Below, piece by piece: positions 36,498-47,684 of a stretch of 64,000 nt of DNA; within the stretch, counting starts at the first letter, position 1; the number at the start of each line of letters is the position of its first letter. Origin of the DNA: Taenia hydatigena. Taxonomy: Eukaryota > Platyhelminthes > Cestoda > Cyclophyllidea > Taeniidae. Both the position numbers and the translations under genes were made by a program. The stretch covers positions 21,036,509-21,100,508 of the forward strand of contig JADWOT020000003.1 in assembly GCA_036345935.2 (NCBI GenBank), read 5' to 3'. The notes beneath the pieces were generated by a model. It was given only the letters and a program-made list of their open reading frames with translations, ran no database searches and was not told where the DNA came from.

Positions 36498-38602
36498 AAC
36501 TCAAGTGCCTTCTGCTCATTTAAAATACCGTTGAGAGAGTCTCTACCAAAAATATCTACAATATCGAAGTGGTTGTATTGCTAGACGCCTTGAATTTCAC
36601 ATACTTTCTCCCTTAAGTCCCTCTAAGGCTAAATTTTGTCAAACGATAATATTTTACCCAGTATTATTTTTGAAGCACATTTAATTGTCTAAGTCACAAA
36701 TGTTTTTCAAAGTGTTTGTTACATTCTATACATATTTCCCAGCTTCAAACAACATCTGTTATATTTAGTGATAATCATTTCATTCGAGGCCTTAAAGGCA
36801 ATGGCTTTACCAAGTTTCTGTAAAATATGGGACAATTTCCTACACATTAATTATGCGAGGAGCTTCGTGTGCGGTCCAGATTTTGGCAGGTTTGTTTACC
36901 TAAAATTCCGAATTGTAACGTGTCCTCTCGTCCAAAATTTACACTCCCTCATTAATAGCATTCCGTGTTGTCTCGAGACGCATCCAGTAAGTCCTGCCGA
37001 ACATTTGACTGTACAAACTGGCGGATGCATGCACACAAACAGCGGAAAATGTTCCCACCATCATGCAACAAGTGACCATTCATGACCGTTTGAATTCTTC
37101 AAAAGCACTTGAATTTTGCCATTTCAGCTGACCATTTTTGTCACTCCGACGCATGCATTGCGTGGCAAATGGCTGGACTTCTCGTCTCCTCTTTTGTCCT
37201 TAAACTGCATAACTATTCGCTACTAGAAATAACTGTATCAAATATATATGGGAAGGTTTTCCAAAAGATTTTAAAATTTAACGCAGCATCTTCTTTATTG
37301 TCGCTAAAACGTCCCCACTGATGTGACACAAAGCCTAAACCATAAATTTAAACACTCGTACATTTTGTGTCGAATGTTGCCCTACTTCTAAGCATGCTAG
37401 GCCTTAAAAGCCTGCATTCACTAGTTAGTGGTTATTACAGCTGAAAAATACTCTTTCCCTATATCCTCACTAATATTACTGTAGATCATGATCAGATTGT
37501 GCTTTTGCTTATCGACCGCGAAATTATCCAGGATGGGAGAATAGAATAAAAGGAACTGTGCCCTCGAGATATTTGGGTAACTAACATTATTTACCTGTTT
37601 TAGTACTTAGAATCAGTGGTTTTAAATTCCCCCTTAGTTAACGCTTTAAAATTCAGTCATGAGAATAGGTCTGGCATAGCAGACAAATCACTATCAAGCT
37701 TTTGTACTTTAAAAGTATCGAAAATACGAAAGTAAATAATGACTCTTTAAATGTTACATTGATAGCTCGAGTGCGATTTTCACGAGAAAAAGTGCTTTAA
37801 AATAAAATATGAAGCCTTCAACAAACAGTCCTGCTCAGAGTATTTTCTAAGTCCACCAAAATGATAATCCACTAGCGGTACACTTTTTGCTGCCGCAAGA
37901 GTGCTATTTAAATTTCCATTAATGCGATCTTGGTAGCATGGTTTAAATCTCCACTGAAATCATACGATAAAAATTTCAGAAATTCCATTTCTTCGTAACA
38001 TTAATTTAATGTTCTGATAATTAAATTGCGCTAGCAAATTAGAGTGGTGATAGCAAGTAACAGAGGCCTATAACAAAAACTACTTTTTAACGGTATCGGA
38101 TTTTCACTACCCATAACTGAAGAAGTCGAAAATATAACTGTCAAAATTCACTTAACTATCACCACCAGGCCTAAAATCACGCGGCTACGATAAAAATGGA
38201 GACATTCATCTACTCTACAGTGCAGATCTCATTTTACTCAACAAATACCTTCAATTTGAACTTAGTAGTCAAATAGCACCAAAGTTTAATATTCCTTTTG
38301 CGTAAGAGAACTCGTTCCCGACATAACTTAAATGGTAGGCGCGATCCCCATTTTTTACTTGAGAAGTGGTGGCATCCTCAATTGAGCGTAGCAAGCAAAT
38401 AAAATTCTGTGCAAGTGTATAGGCTGCACGCCTACTTAATTTTAATAAGTAGAGCTTTGCCCTCACTTTCACTTCATTACTTCATTCAAAGCTTATTTTC
38501 AAATCATTTACTTCTACTTATTCCTGCATAGGTAAAACTAACCTTACCTATCGATATCTTTATGAAGACTCACTCAGTATTAACTTCACAATTGATAACT
38601 CA
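36498..38602. other. Gene-free stretch downstream of MYCBP
   Basis: A 105-codon plus-strand frame at 36768-37085 has no recognised motif. Otherwise AT-rich, nothing further seen. Confidence 0.5.
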
Positions 38603-38608
38603 TTTATT
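38603..38608 (-). terminator. Candidate poly(A) signal AATAAA of MYCBP
   Basis: First canonical AATAAA on the minus strand after the MYCBP stop, about 170 nt downstream. Assigned by position only. Confidence 0.4.
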
Positions 38609-38774
38609 ATTTTGTATTCAGTGACAAACGTTATGCATTATGTCAAAAGGAGAGCAAACAACAGTATTTAATCAGTACTTTACTCTAAAATGTGAACAAC
38701 ATTGATGCACTACTACACAACAATACACGTTTATGAAAGTTATTGATAATGAAACCACAGGTTAGAAGTTTCTT

Positions 38775-39592
38775 TCATTCTTGATCAGGATTCTGAACGT
38801 TTCGATTTTTGTCAGAATTTTCTTGATTTATCGCAAGTTTTTCTTGCAATTCGTTAACTAGTCTTTCCAAATTCATAACCTTTTCAGTAAGCTCATCGTT
38901 TTTCTTTTTCAGGTCTGTTTCCTCTTCTGATGCTGTCTCATCAAAACAATCCTTCAGAAACCTGTCCAAATGTGCATTAAATTAAGATTGAGATTCGGCT
39001 GGATGACACATGGAAAAAGAGATTTCCATAGACTGATTGAGTTTTCTATACTTGTTTATAGGCATCTAACATAAAATTTGTTGTTTTAAATAACAAACGC
39101 TCTAAGTACGTTTGAGGATGTTCTTGTAGATGCTGAAACAAATACCGTAAGCAGTACATTAATTAGGAAAACTATAATCTCTGCTGAGAAATAAATTGTC
39201 ATCCAGACTCTGGACATCATATAACGATGCTGTTTTGATAAAAGCGGTCTCATTCTAAAGCAAGAATTAATTATTTATTATGTGTTTTGGTGTCTGTAGA
39301 CATTATCTTAACTAATTTGTAAGATATAAGCCCATTCAGGCAACGCTTCCTTTACGAAAGAATCTTTTTTAGTTTTCGTGCAACCTCTGCAATTACCTGA
39401 CTGGGTCGGTTGGCTTTTCTGGTAACTCGAACAATTTGATTAGAGCTGCAACCATTTTCATTGAATAACAGCAAAAGGACAAATTACCATTGGTAATCGC
39501 GTCCAGTACTCCTGCATTCTCTAAATATTTTCTAAATTTCTGTCTTTTTGCTGAGAATTCCTTTTGGAAGTAAGTAAGTATTTAAATTTACT
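38775..39592 (-). CDS. MYCBP: MYCBP / AMY-1 (c-Myc-binding protein), 5' end unresolved
   Basis: Small helical, coiled-coil protein; the family binds the N-terminus of c-Myc and AKAP-type anchoring proteins. Exons on the minus strand: ?-39592 (...NYAS), 39550-39488 (KRQKFRKYLENAGVLDAITN), 39445-39397 (LIKLFELPEKPTDPV) and 38961-38775 (FLKDCFDET... to the stop). The 41-nt (39551-39591) and 42-nt (39446-39487) introns are GT-AG and keep phase. Removing the 42-nt intron gives an ungapped match to the family pattern SGVLDxLTKxLxxLYEEPEKP. The last exon has heptad leucines in DLKKKNDELTEKVMNLERL, matching the C-terminal coiled coil of MYCBP. No in-frame ATG lies in the first exon before an upstream TGA, so the initiator must come from an upstream exon or a trans-spliced leader. 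It lies directly downstream of NELF-C/D on the same strand. Identity is confident; the N-terminus is not. Confidence 0.85.
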
Positions 39593-39860
39593 GCTTGCAT
39601 AGTTTTGAATGAACACCAAATAAATAGTGTCTCCGACTTGGTTAATTAAAAATCTCGTAGGTCATCCTAATGACCTATTGTGTTTGCGGTTATTTCTGTT
39701 TAAATAAATAGAGACTATTGCTTATGGTATTAAGTGCATAAGTTAATTACACAAAAGTGCTCCACTTATTGAGTATAACTAAACAGTTGCTGCTTCGTGT
39801 GACACATCTACACATGTCTTGTCAAAGTTAACAGCGAGAATCCATCAAGCACTTTCATAT

Positions 39861-39866
39861 TTTATT
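39861..39866 (-). terminator. Candidate poly(A) signal AATAAA of the NELF-C/D transcript
   Basis: Nearest canonical AATAAA on the minus strand downstream of the NELF-C/D stop codon, giving a 3' UTR of about 550 nt. It lies less than 300 nt upstream of the first recognised MYCBP exon. Confidence 0.4.
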
Positions 39867-40264
39867 GCCAAGCTCAAATATTCCCCCCGAAACATTACTG
39901 CCTAGTGATTTGGGCCCCAAAAGCACCTGGCGCTGAAAGCTGTTACGCCCTGAGCCTCCCTCGAAGTTGCTATGATCCATACCTGGAAGGGTAGCCGGAA
40001 CTACTTGTGCGCCCAAAGGCTCTACCGCCAATGGGTGTACAACTTCCAGAGGCTGAAGCACCCACATGATCATACGCACAGTTGACCACCCCACTAAGTC
40101 ATCTCGGAATAAAAGGCGACCAGTTCGCCGAAGACCCAGTCCCAGACCAGGACAGGCCCCACCCCAGGCCTCTCTAAACCGTGTCACTGTGGCACACTCC
40201 AGTGTGACCACTGAGCAAACAAGAATTAAACTCTTTAATACGAGCAATGGACAATGACACCCAA

Positions 40265-40288
40265 CCCCCCCCCCCCCGCACACACACA
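40265..40288. repeat. Poly-C tract (13 C) followed by a CA microsatellite
   Basis: A run of 13 cytosines at 40265-40277 is followed by a short CA dinucleotide repeat. It lies in the 3' flank of NELF-C/D, and its length may be unreliable in an assembly. Confidence 0.9.
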
Positions 40289-40416
40289 ATAACACAACAG
40301 CCGAGGCTTGGAACTGATGACAAAATACAAGCATCCATTTAGCTGTTAGCATTAATAAATAAACAATAAGTTATTTTACACATGTGTACATAAGATAAGT
40401 GACCATGACACTCATC

Positions 40417-43400
40417 TCATTCCGGACTTGCGGAGCCTGGCTGGTCGGTGTATCTGGCTAAAATAGTTGAAAATATAAATTGCAATGATAAATTCTTGAA
40501 ACGTCTACCAATTGTATGGCGAAAGGGAATAAGCACACCTAAAAATTCCTTTACGAGGTCGGCGTTCCGACCAGCATGAAGACCGTCAATGATATGTGGG
40601 TGAGACACGAGAGGATGAAGGCAGTTCATGAATGCCGGATCATACGGCGGCGCAGCCACATTGAGGAGCTAGAATCAACAAGTACAACAAAATCAGCGCC
40701 AAAGCATGTTGAGTTAGGTGGATAGATGGGTGGATGTGAAGCAGATTAGCAGATGAGACGTAAACTCACCTCGGTGACAAAGTGCCGCGCGATAGAGACG
40801 TCCACATGATTCCGCTCGAAGAGAGAGTGCATCGTTCGAATAGTTGGTAGAACGTAGCCGCAAGTGATGAGGTGGACCAGTAGTCCCACCAGCATTCGCT
40901 TGTACTCCAGCTGGAAGACAACAAACGTAGCCTGTGGATCACAGTTCAATCAACTGTATGTCACCTATCAAATAAATAATTGCCAACGCTGGTTAGAAAA
41001 AGGTCAGTATTTGAAACGACGGCCTCGATCGCCGTTGTAGAAATACGAAGAATTGGGAGCCTCAATTAAGGAACATATTTTAGGAAGCACTGAAGATTTC
41101 TTCAAAATAGTACCCCAATGAATAGGGTTTGGAAGTTAGTGCCTCGCTTCACACGAAAATCCTAGCAACAGAGTTGCAACCCAAAGGCATAAATGAATGT
41201 CATCGTGACACGAAAGGGAGACAACCCATGCTTTGTAAAAGAAACACCAGTCACTGTTCATAAGGCTGATTGGGTTTCCCTGCACATGAGCAGATAAGTA
41301 AAAATTAACAAGCATAACCGCAATCGAATCCCTCGTTTTACCATTCGCAGACCAGGAGTTCAATTCCAACCCCTAAGGAAAAATGTGCATGAATAAGATT
41401 CGCACATCAACAATCGGTTAGACTGGTCTTGTATCGTGTAACCCAGTCTTAAACAAGACTGGAGGAGTAAGATGTAAGGGTCAATTTCAGATGTCGTTTT
41501 ATTTAGCTATGCCACCTTGATTGGAGGTAACTGCAAATTGCACCATTTTCTGCTTCAAACACAAAAAGAACACCATCGAACACATAAAAAAGCTTTGAAA
41601 AGTGCAATTCCAAGGATGAAACAATGCATGATTAACACCTCACATTCAGGCAGATGTACAGACCAGAGGTTACCCATATTTTCAATGGAGAAAATTATTC
41701 TCAACCGCACTTTATTCATTCCAACTCTCGTGAGTCCCGAATGTGCGGTGCCAAGTACGAAAAGTGATAAGCAAATATCACGACCTCTAGGTCCCATCCA
41801 AGTGGCCTAATAACCTTATGGATTGACAACGCATACGTCAAATCAATGAAATGGATTTTAGCCGTGACGGTTTAACTGTCTCAGTAAACACAGCACACAC
41901 AAAAATATCAACCAAGTGCACCGACTGACGCCATTCCATCTATCGTAGCTACAAGTAACGATCCAAACCAAAATGAAATTAAGCCCACTAATACCTACTT
42001 TAGCCATGCATACTACTACACCACTCTTCCTAGTCTCACTTGATTCGATCTTCCTGGCCATGGCGTAGAACCTCGACCATTGCGTATAAACTGCTAGTCT
42101 CACCGGGCAACTTCTCAATCCGTATGACATTATAATATCTTCAGAGATGCTTTCACTCCCGCAAAATTAGAACGATGACCAGAAAAGTGGGAGACAACCC
42201 CACCTGACTGAGATCCTCCATGCCTTCCATAACGGACCCAAGGAGTTCAGTGACGAAGGAGAGCAATGCGGGTCGAATGAAGGGGTTGAGGGTGGCGAGC
42301 TCATTTACAACGATGCAGTAGGGTTTCATAGTCTCGAGATTGAGCTCAAAGTCCACCCGCTTGGAGCGGAAGATGACCCAGAGAAAGCGAAAAACGCCAA
42401 AAGAGATCGCTCGGTGGTGTAGGCACTGCAACAGGGTCGGCAAATCACGGAAGGCTCGCAAGCTCACTGCGCTGCCTGTCATAGTATTCCACTGTGGTAG
42501 AGAAGGGAAATGTACCAAAGAGGATTTTCAATCATTAAGGACTCAACTATGTCCCGTGATTCCACAGCGGGTTGCTCCCACGATCTAGCCTCTACGGGAC
42601 TAATATGGTGTTCTGCTCATGTTAACCTTCACTGCCAAATTTCATGCCTTTCCGTTTTCTTATGGCAGGCATGCGCCATCCCCAACAGTGCATAAGTGCT
42701 CAGTGGACGAATGATTATTATAATCAAATTAATGAAAAGTAAAAAAGCTTGTGATTAGGCAACTGGGGAAGACCGTCTCCGGTGAAAGGTATTATTCGGC
42801 GAGCCACGTCACACAATGTTCCTATACGCGAATCGGTGCTTTAAAGGCACCGAATAACTTCTCGAAGCTGTGCAAACTTCTAAAATATTAGCTGCTTACA
42901 CAAAAAGCAGCATATTCGGACTCAACTGGCTGTAGAACATTACCCAGTCAAAAGACTAACCCTCTTTTCACGTAATATTTTACACAGCCTTTAAAAATAT
43001 CATCAAACCCCTATATAGGGCAAAACTTTTCGAGCAGAAGAAATTCACCAGAGCTAAGTAAAGGATAATTTAAGCTTAGCGATCACGCTGATGGCAAAAG
43101 AGGTGAGAAGACTCACGTGTTTGCAGATGCGGCTAGCTTCCAGCACCTCCCTGTTAACCTCAGCGACATGGGAGCGGTCGAGGCGGAGACGACACTCGGT
43201 TTCATAGTCCACTTTCTCTGCAGTCACCGAGGCGTAGGCGTAGAGGTAAGCATAGCACTCCTGCTGCTCGCTCAGTAAGCGCTCCGAACTAGCAAACAAC
43301 GCGTCCGCTAGCATCACTGCAAAATCACAGTGATGCACAATGTAGGCAACTCATCAGTTGAGCCTTCATGGTGTAGAAACTATAACAGTGGGCCCGCTGC

Positions 43401-46400
43401 ATTGGACTGGTCAGTGCTGCATCCCTATGGCCTAGTAAAATCAGCCCCGCTCCTCCCATTCTCGGAGTAGCAGTGGGTGTAGTTAACTGTTACCCCTGTC
43501 AATCTACATCGATTTTAGGAAAGAAACTCATACAAAATCAATTTACGGGGTAAATTGCCTGAAAAAAGGCATGATTTACATGGCTGTTGGATGAGATGTA
43601 AAGTCCACCCATTTGAAAGTCATTAGGCAAGAAGAGAACTAAACGCCAATTGCAACTAAGTTCACATGGATACACCTGCAACTGCCAGAGGAACGAAGGA
43701 AAGAAGGTGCACTTTAGTGTTTCACGGTGCAGAAAAAACCTGCTTAAAGTAGTAATCACTAACCAATGAAAAGGGGCTGCCGAATCAGGCTGACTGGAGG
43801 AGGTGCTTCGCCCCTGTACGCTGCATAAAGCTGCAAAGATAAAGGTAAAAAAATTAGTCCGTAATGTGATTCAAAATGAATTCGACTTTAAGTATAATTA
43901 ATAGCATTGTGGGATCACCGACCTCTAGCTACTTTCGACCCTAGATAAGAGGTTTAACCTCTCTTCCAATCGTTCAAGATTTATAGGGAACTCAATGAGG
44001 GTAAAAATATTGCCGATAGACTATTTGCCAATAAAAAATGTTGTCACCCTTTCCCTTGACAAAACTCAACAAGTGCATAAAGAATTAGATCAATATTCCA
44101 TAAAGTACCTCTGAATAGGTGGCATTCACTTTCTATTTACCAAAACAGTTAAGACCTCACCACGTCGAGTTGTTGGGGGAGGAGAGACTGCTCGGAGAGT
44201 ATGGTGCGCATAGCAGCCACCTCGGTGGGATAGTTTCGGGCGAAGCAGAAATAGACGCTATATCTACTGACATCCCGCCCACGACGACTCGCCTCCGACT
44301 CAAGTAGCCAAGAGAGGTGTCTCGCCGCGTTGTCATTCCGCTGGCGAATTAGGCACTGCAGTATTGACTGAATTATCAGGTAGGTCTGTTCGCTGTGACA
44401 GCCCATCTCCTACCAGAAAAGGGAACGAAACCCCTCTGAGACGCTGGATGGCGATGACTTTAAAGATAAATGGAGACAGTCTGAGAGATCACGGTTTCAG
44501 CTTTTGGGTAGTTAAATTATTCGGTGCGGTACTGCAGGTGTTGGTGCCAGATCAGGCAAGTAAAAAGTCCGAACTTTGATAGTGAATGTGCTAAGCGACA
44601 TCGTATTGAAGCATGAACAACTGATATTTGAGACTGCAGTCTTGGCAACAATGCACAACCCCTTGCCAAACGAAATATGCACCTATTGATCATTAGAAGG
44701 CAGGTCTTTCAGGGTCCTGTGGTGCTGGCATGGGAACCAGTTCATACTACCCTCGCATCTATTCTTTTATCCATCCATAAAACTGCGTCTTAAAACGTTC
44801 TAAGGGGAAAATCTAGCGCATATGCATAATTCAACATACACGTAGAACATATTCTCAAGCTAAGACGTTGAAGGCGACCGCAAGACGCCACTTGTAAAAC
44901 GAGAAATGGCAGAAATTTCGATCTCAATAATAAAAACACCACTCGTGTAAGGCTGAAACATTCTTAGAGCTGAATCAGCGGGATATAGTAGTGAAAATAC
45001 ATTACCGCATCGTTATAGGGATACATATAGGTGTGCTAAATCACACCGAAGTGCATCAAAATTTAACTTCAAATGGTCTTTCCAAAATTGTATTTTTTTC
45101 TCTACAAAAACGTATTTTCGAGTGAAAGTATATATGGTGAATAGTTAGCCATGCAAGTTCAGATGTCATTTTAAAAGAAAATAATAGTAACATGGTAATT
45201 AAAAAATTGAGAAATGCGCACTCACAGTACACGAAGACTCAGCTTTCTTAACCAGCTCTCTGTGAGCTAAAAATCTCTCCACTCCGCTGCACGCATATGG
45301 TAAATATGCCTTGGTACTTAGATGCTTTTTCAGGTAATCAGGAATAACTCAGACGCCAAAGAACTCAAGCGCTAACTTACCTAAAACGGCTTCCGTAGAT
45401 ACAGGATAAGAACAACAAGTTCCACTTTAGGAACAACGATCACCAAATTGACGAGCAAAATAGACCGATTCGAATATTAAACAACCGCTCGGAAAACAAG
45501 AATTAGACAACGACTCGTCTCTTCACACCTCAGCTGAAGAAATAACTTCACCCTTACCAAAAAGTGCCGCAAAATTTGGTAAATCCTCTTTTTATCTGGA
45601 TCTGCCTCCACATCGAGCAAACAATGGTTAAACACTGTATCCTGCTGCTGTTGTTGCTGCTGTGGTTGCTGATGTGTTGAAGTCACGGAGGCGGATTTAA
45701 GAAAGGCGATGTCGTGCAGAAAGAGATCATCCTCCATAAGCTCCATGTTGGCGCTTAACAAAGGGTGGAGGATATAGGCTACACACTTGAGAAAGATCTC
45801 CAATGTGTTCCAGGCCAGGGGCACGGAGATGAGCTCACCGATGAGCTCCTCCTTAACGGCTATACAAGGCATGGTGAGGGAGAGGAAGGGGCAATCTTCG
45901 TTACGTGGTTGTTGGGCCAACTCGTAGATAGTCTGACGCCATCGCGCCGATTCAATCAGGTGACTCAGCCACTCCATTGTATCCTACATACCAATAAGTA
46001 AAAACCTTAATAACCGTGCCTAGAATCCGTATTTACTCTGTGTGACCTATCCTAGACAAGGAATACAGAAAACCTGCCACAGTATTATCTCCTTGGGACA
46101 TCTAAACTAGACTTTAAACAGAGTTTTAAAACGATTTGAGCTCACATCAACATTCTCCTCAGTGAGACACTTGATGGCTTTATTTCGGTCGTAGTTTTGC
46201 AGGATGGTCTCCATAACAACAGACTCAATAATGTTGCGTGTTGATTGGGCATCGTCATCGGTGTAGGTAAGCCATGTGCCAATTTCAAAGAGAAATTCAA
46301 TGGCACCTTTGTAGCTACCGACTAATAAATCAGCAGGATCTTCTGATTCTGCACTGGTTTCAGACGCGGCACTACTAGTACCGTGGCCTGTTTCTGTATT

Positions 46401-46865
46401 TTGGACCCTGTCAAATTAATAGCAATCCATTAGCTACAGCCAAGATTGTATGCAAATAAACAGATTTTCCAAGAGAAAAAAACAAAAGGCAAAAAAATCA
46501 GGACTACCAAAAGTTAACCACCTCACTAAATCCCCGTATCAAAAACCACAAACAAAGAAATGCAAATTCAATACCAAACGGCCGATTCCGGGCACAATTA
46601 TGTGCGATGAAATGTGTACACATAACAAAGGATGATCAATGAGAAAAGAGTTAGTAAACGCAGCCTTGTAGGCAATAATGATACTAACAAGTGTAACCCA
46701 TATCGAGAGAAACGCTTGGACATGAAGTAGAGTCGAATAAGAACACCCAAAGGATCAGAGAAGTTAAACTTCAACATACACTTTAATAGCTTCAGCAACA
46801 ACTGAAGGATTTTCAAGAATAGCATCCTTCCTACGCAAAACCTTTAAGGCTTCGTCGCGATTCAT
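40417..46865 (-). CDS. NELFCD: Negative elongation factor C/D (NELF-C/D, TH1), ten coding exons, 629 aa
   Basis: Subunit of the nuclear NELF complex, which holds RNA polymerase II in promoter-proximal pausing. Coding exons (minus): 46865-46780, 46407-46146, 45983-45558, 44409-44161, 43830-43764, 43316-43117, 42491-42204, 40910-40770, 40668-40539 and 40457-40417. All junctions are GT-AG and phase-consistent. Family matches: EWLSHLIESARWRQTIYELA (human PAWLEQMIAHTTWRDLFYKLA), HSEQTYL (CHGEHTYLF), PPPVSLIRQP (PPPVELIRVP), LITCGYVLPT (LLSRGYVLPV), ARHFVTE (IRYFVTE), NVAAPPYDP (DVIAPPYTS) and the end VKEFLARY (VTEFIAHC). The last intron (40458-40538, 81 nt) is in frame and stop-free. The start lies just after a CTCTCAG acceptor; an in-frame TAG lies upstream. 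The acidic N-terminus of vertebrate NELF-D is absent, and a polyglutamine loop has been added in exon 3. Identification is secure. Confidence 0.93.
45643..45672 (-). repeat. CAG/CAA repeat coding a polyglutamine tract in NELF-C/D
   Basis: Within exon 3 of NELF-C/D the frame reads QQPQQQQQQQ, built from mixed CAG and CAA codons. It falls between the conserved helical blocks, where human NELF-D has no glutamine tract, so it is probably a surface loop insertion. Confidence 0.8.
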
Positions 46866-46885
46866 TTTCTCTGAGAGCAGACCGC
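46866..46885 (-). promoter_or_regulatory. 3' splice acceptor just before the NELF-C/D start (possible trans-splice site)
   Basis: On the minus strand the start codon is preceded by GGTCTGCTCTCAG^AGAAA, a pyrimidine-rich acceptor five bases before the ATG. It could receive either an upstream 5' UTR exon or a spliced leader; flatworms use spliced-leader trans-splicing on part of their mRNAs. No donor exon was identified. Confidence 0.45.
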
Positions 46886-47119
46886 ATTCAGCGCACTATA
46901 ACAATTCAAATTTTAAAACCCCCATTTGCTCATAAAAATTTTCTCTTAGTAGCTCTTGACTTCGCGTGCTTTTGTTGCATGAAATTATTGCTATTCCAAG
47001 GCAATGATTACCATTTAAGTAGTTATGGATGATTAGTCCTGTAGTACAATATGAGAGAAATATTAATCATAATCATGATTGTTTGTTAACGCTATAGCTG
47101 AGGATTACTAAATTCCCAA

Positions 47120-47285
47120 TGTAGCGTCCCAAGGCTCCCTCGAATGCAAAAGAAGGCATATATATTCAACGAACAGAGGGAAATGAGCCGCTGGCATGGC
47201 TCAGCGGCAAGCCTACGCAGCTGGGGCAAGTTGGCCATCCCCTATGACCCTGATTAAAAACTGGTAGTACAAACAAAGTACTACA
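47120..47285 (-). mobile_element. Solo LTR of the TRIM-like element, with target-site duplication CCCAA
   Basis: The 166-bp segment begins TGTAGCGTCCC and ends AGTACTACA, matching the LTR at 22855-23037 along its length with substitutions and a deletion. It is flanked on both sides by CCCAA (47115-47119 and 47286-47290), the 5-bp duplication expected for LTR-element integration. Orientation follows the polypurine tract and primer-binding site of the fuller copy. It lies about 250 bp upstream of the NELF-C/D start codon. Confidence 0.85.
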
Positions 47286-47493
47286 CCCAACCATGGGTTT
47301 ATTTCGCCACACACACTACAGTGTGTGCTATAGGATGTATCGCATTTATGATTGGAAACACTTACTACTTAGTTTTTCTGGATGCGCTTCTCCTAAGACT
47401 GAAATTCTCACGTGGCAATCTACTCGCCTATCATCATTATTACTTAGCTCTGCACTTGCAACACATATTTTTTCAGAAACTGACCTGTTATGA

Positions 47494-47684
47494 TGTAGCA
47501 CTTTGAGACTCTCCTCAAGACAAAATAAGAAATATCGCTCGAACAGAATATGCATTCAGTGAACAGAATAAAATTGAAACTACTGACATAGCCCGGAGGT
47601 CAGTCCACTCGGGACACGCAAAATTTCCAACCAAGTGCTTCTAACGGAACCCGAAAGTTAAACCAACAATAAACGCCCCACAGA
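47494..47684 (-). mobile_element. Degenerate LTR copy of the same family
   Basis: It begins TGTAGCACTTTGAGACTCTC and contains recognisable blocks (CAGTGAACAGA, GACATAGCCCGGAGGTCAGTCCA, GAACCCGAAAGTTAAACC) in the order of the LTR consensus, but is diverged. Only about 210 bp separate it from the intact solo LTR. Confidence 0.6.

Larger units (their letters stand above)
39855..40416 (-). other. NELF-C/D 3' flank with a GC-rich, open-frame island
   Basis: This segment lies between the NELF-C/D stop and a downstream AATAAA. About 39900-40240 is clearly richer in G+C than the surroundings and is open on the minus strand from 40352 to 39855 (165 codons). A second minus frame ends in a Gly/Ser/Arg-rich stretch (GGRAFGRTSSSGYPSRYGS). 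A good 3' splice site (TTGTTTGCTCAG, minus) precedes the island near 40219. Neither frame matches a family I recognise. It may be 3' UTR, a terminal exon of an alternative transcript, or an old repeat. Confidence 0.35.

Noticed and set aside
39052..39132. Exon-like 81-nt segment in a MYCBP intron (HLQEHPQTYLERLLFK..., minus), with AG and GT borders
   Set aside because: The readable frame is phase 0 but the surrounding MYCBP junction is phase 2; in the phase required, a stop appears.
39855..40218. Spliced C-terminal extension of NELF-C/D from a donor at 40539 into the GC-rich island
   Set aside because: The phase allows it, but joining to 40457 instead gives EFLARY, matching the family ending EFIAHC at the expected length.
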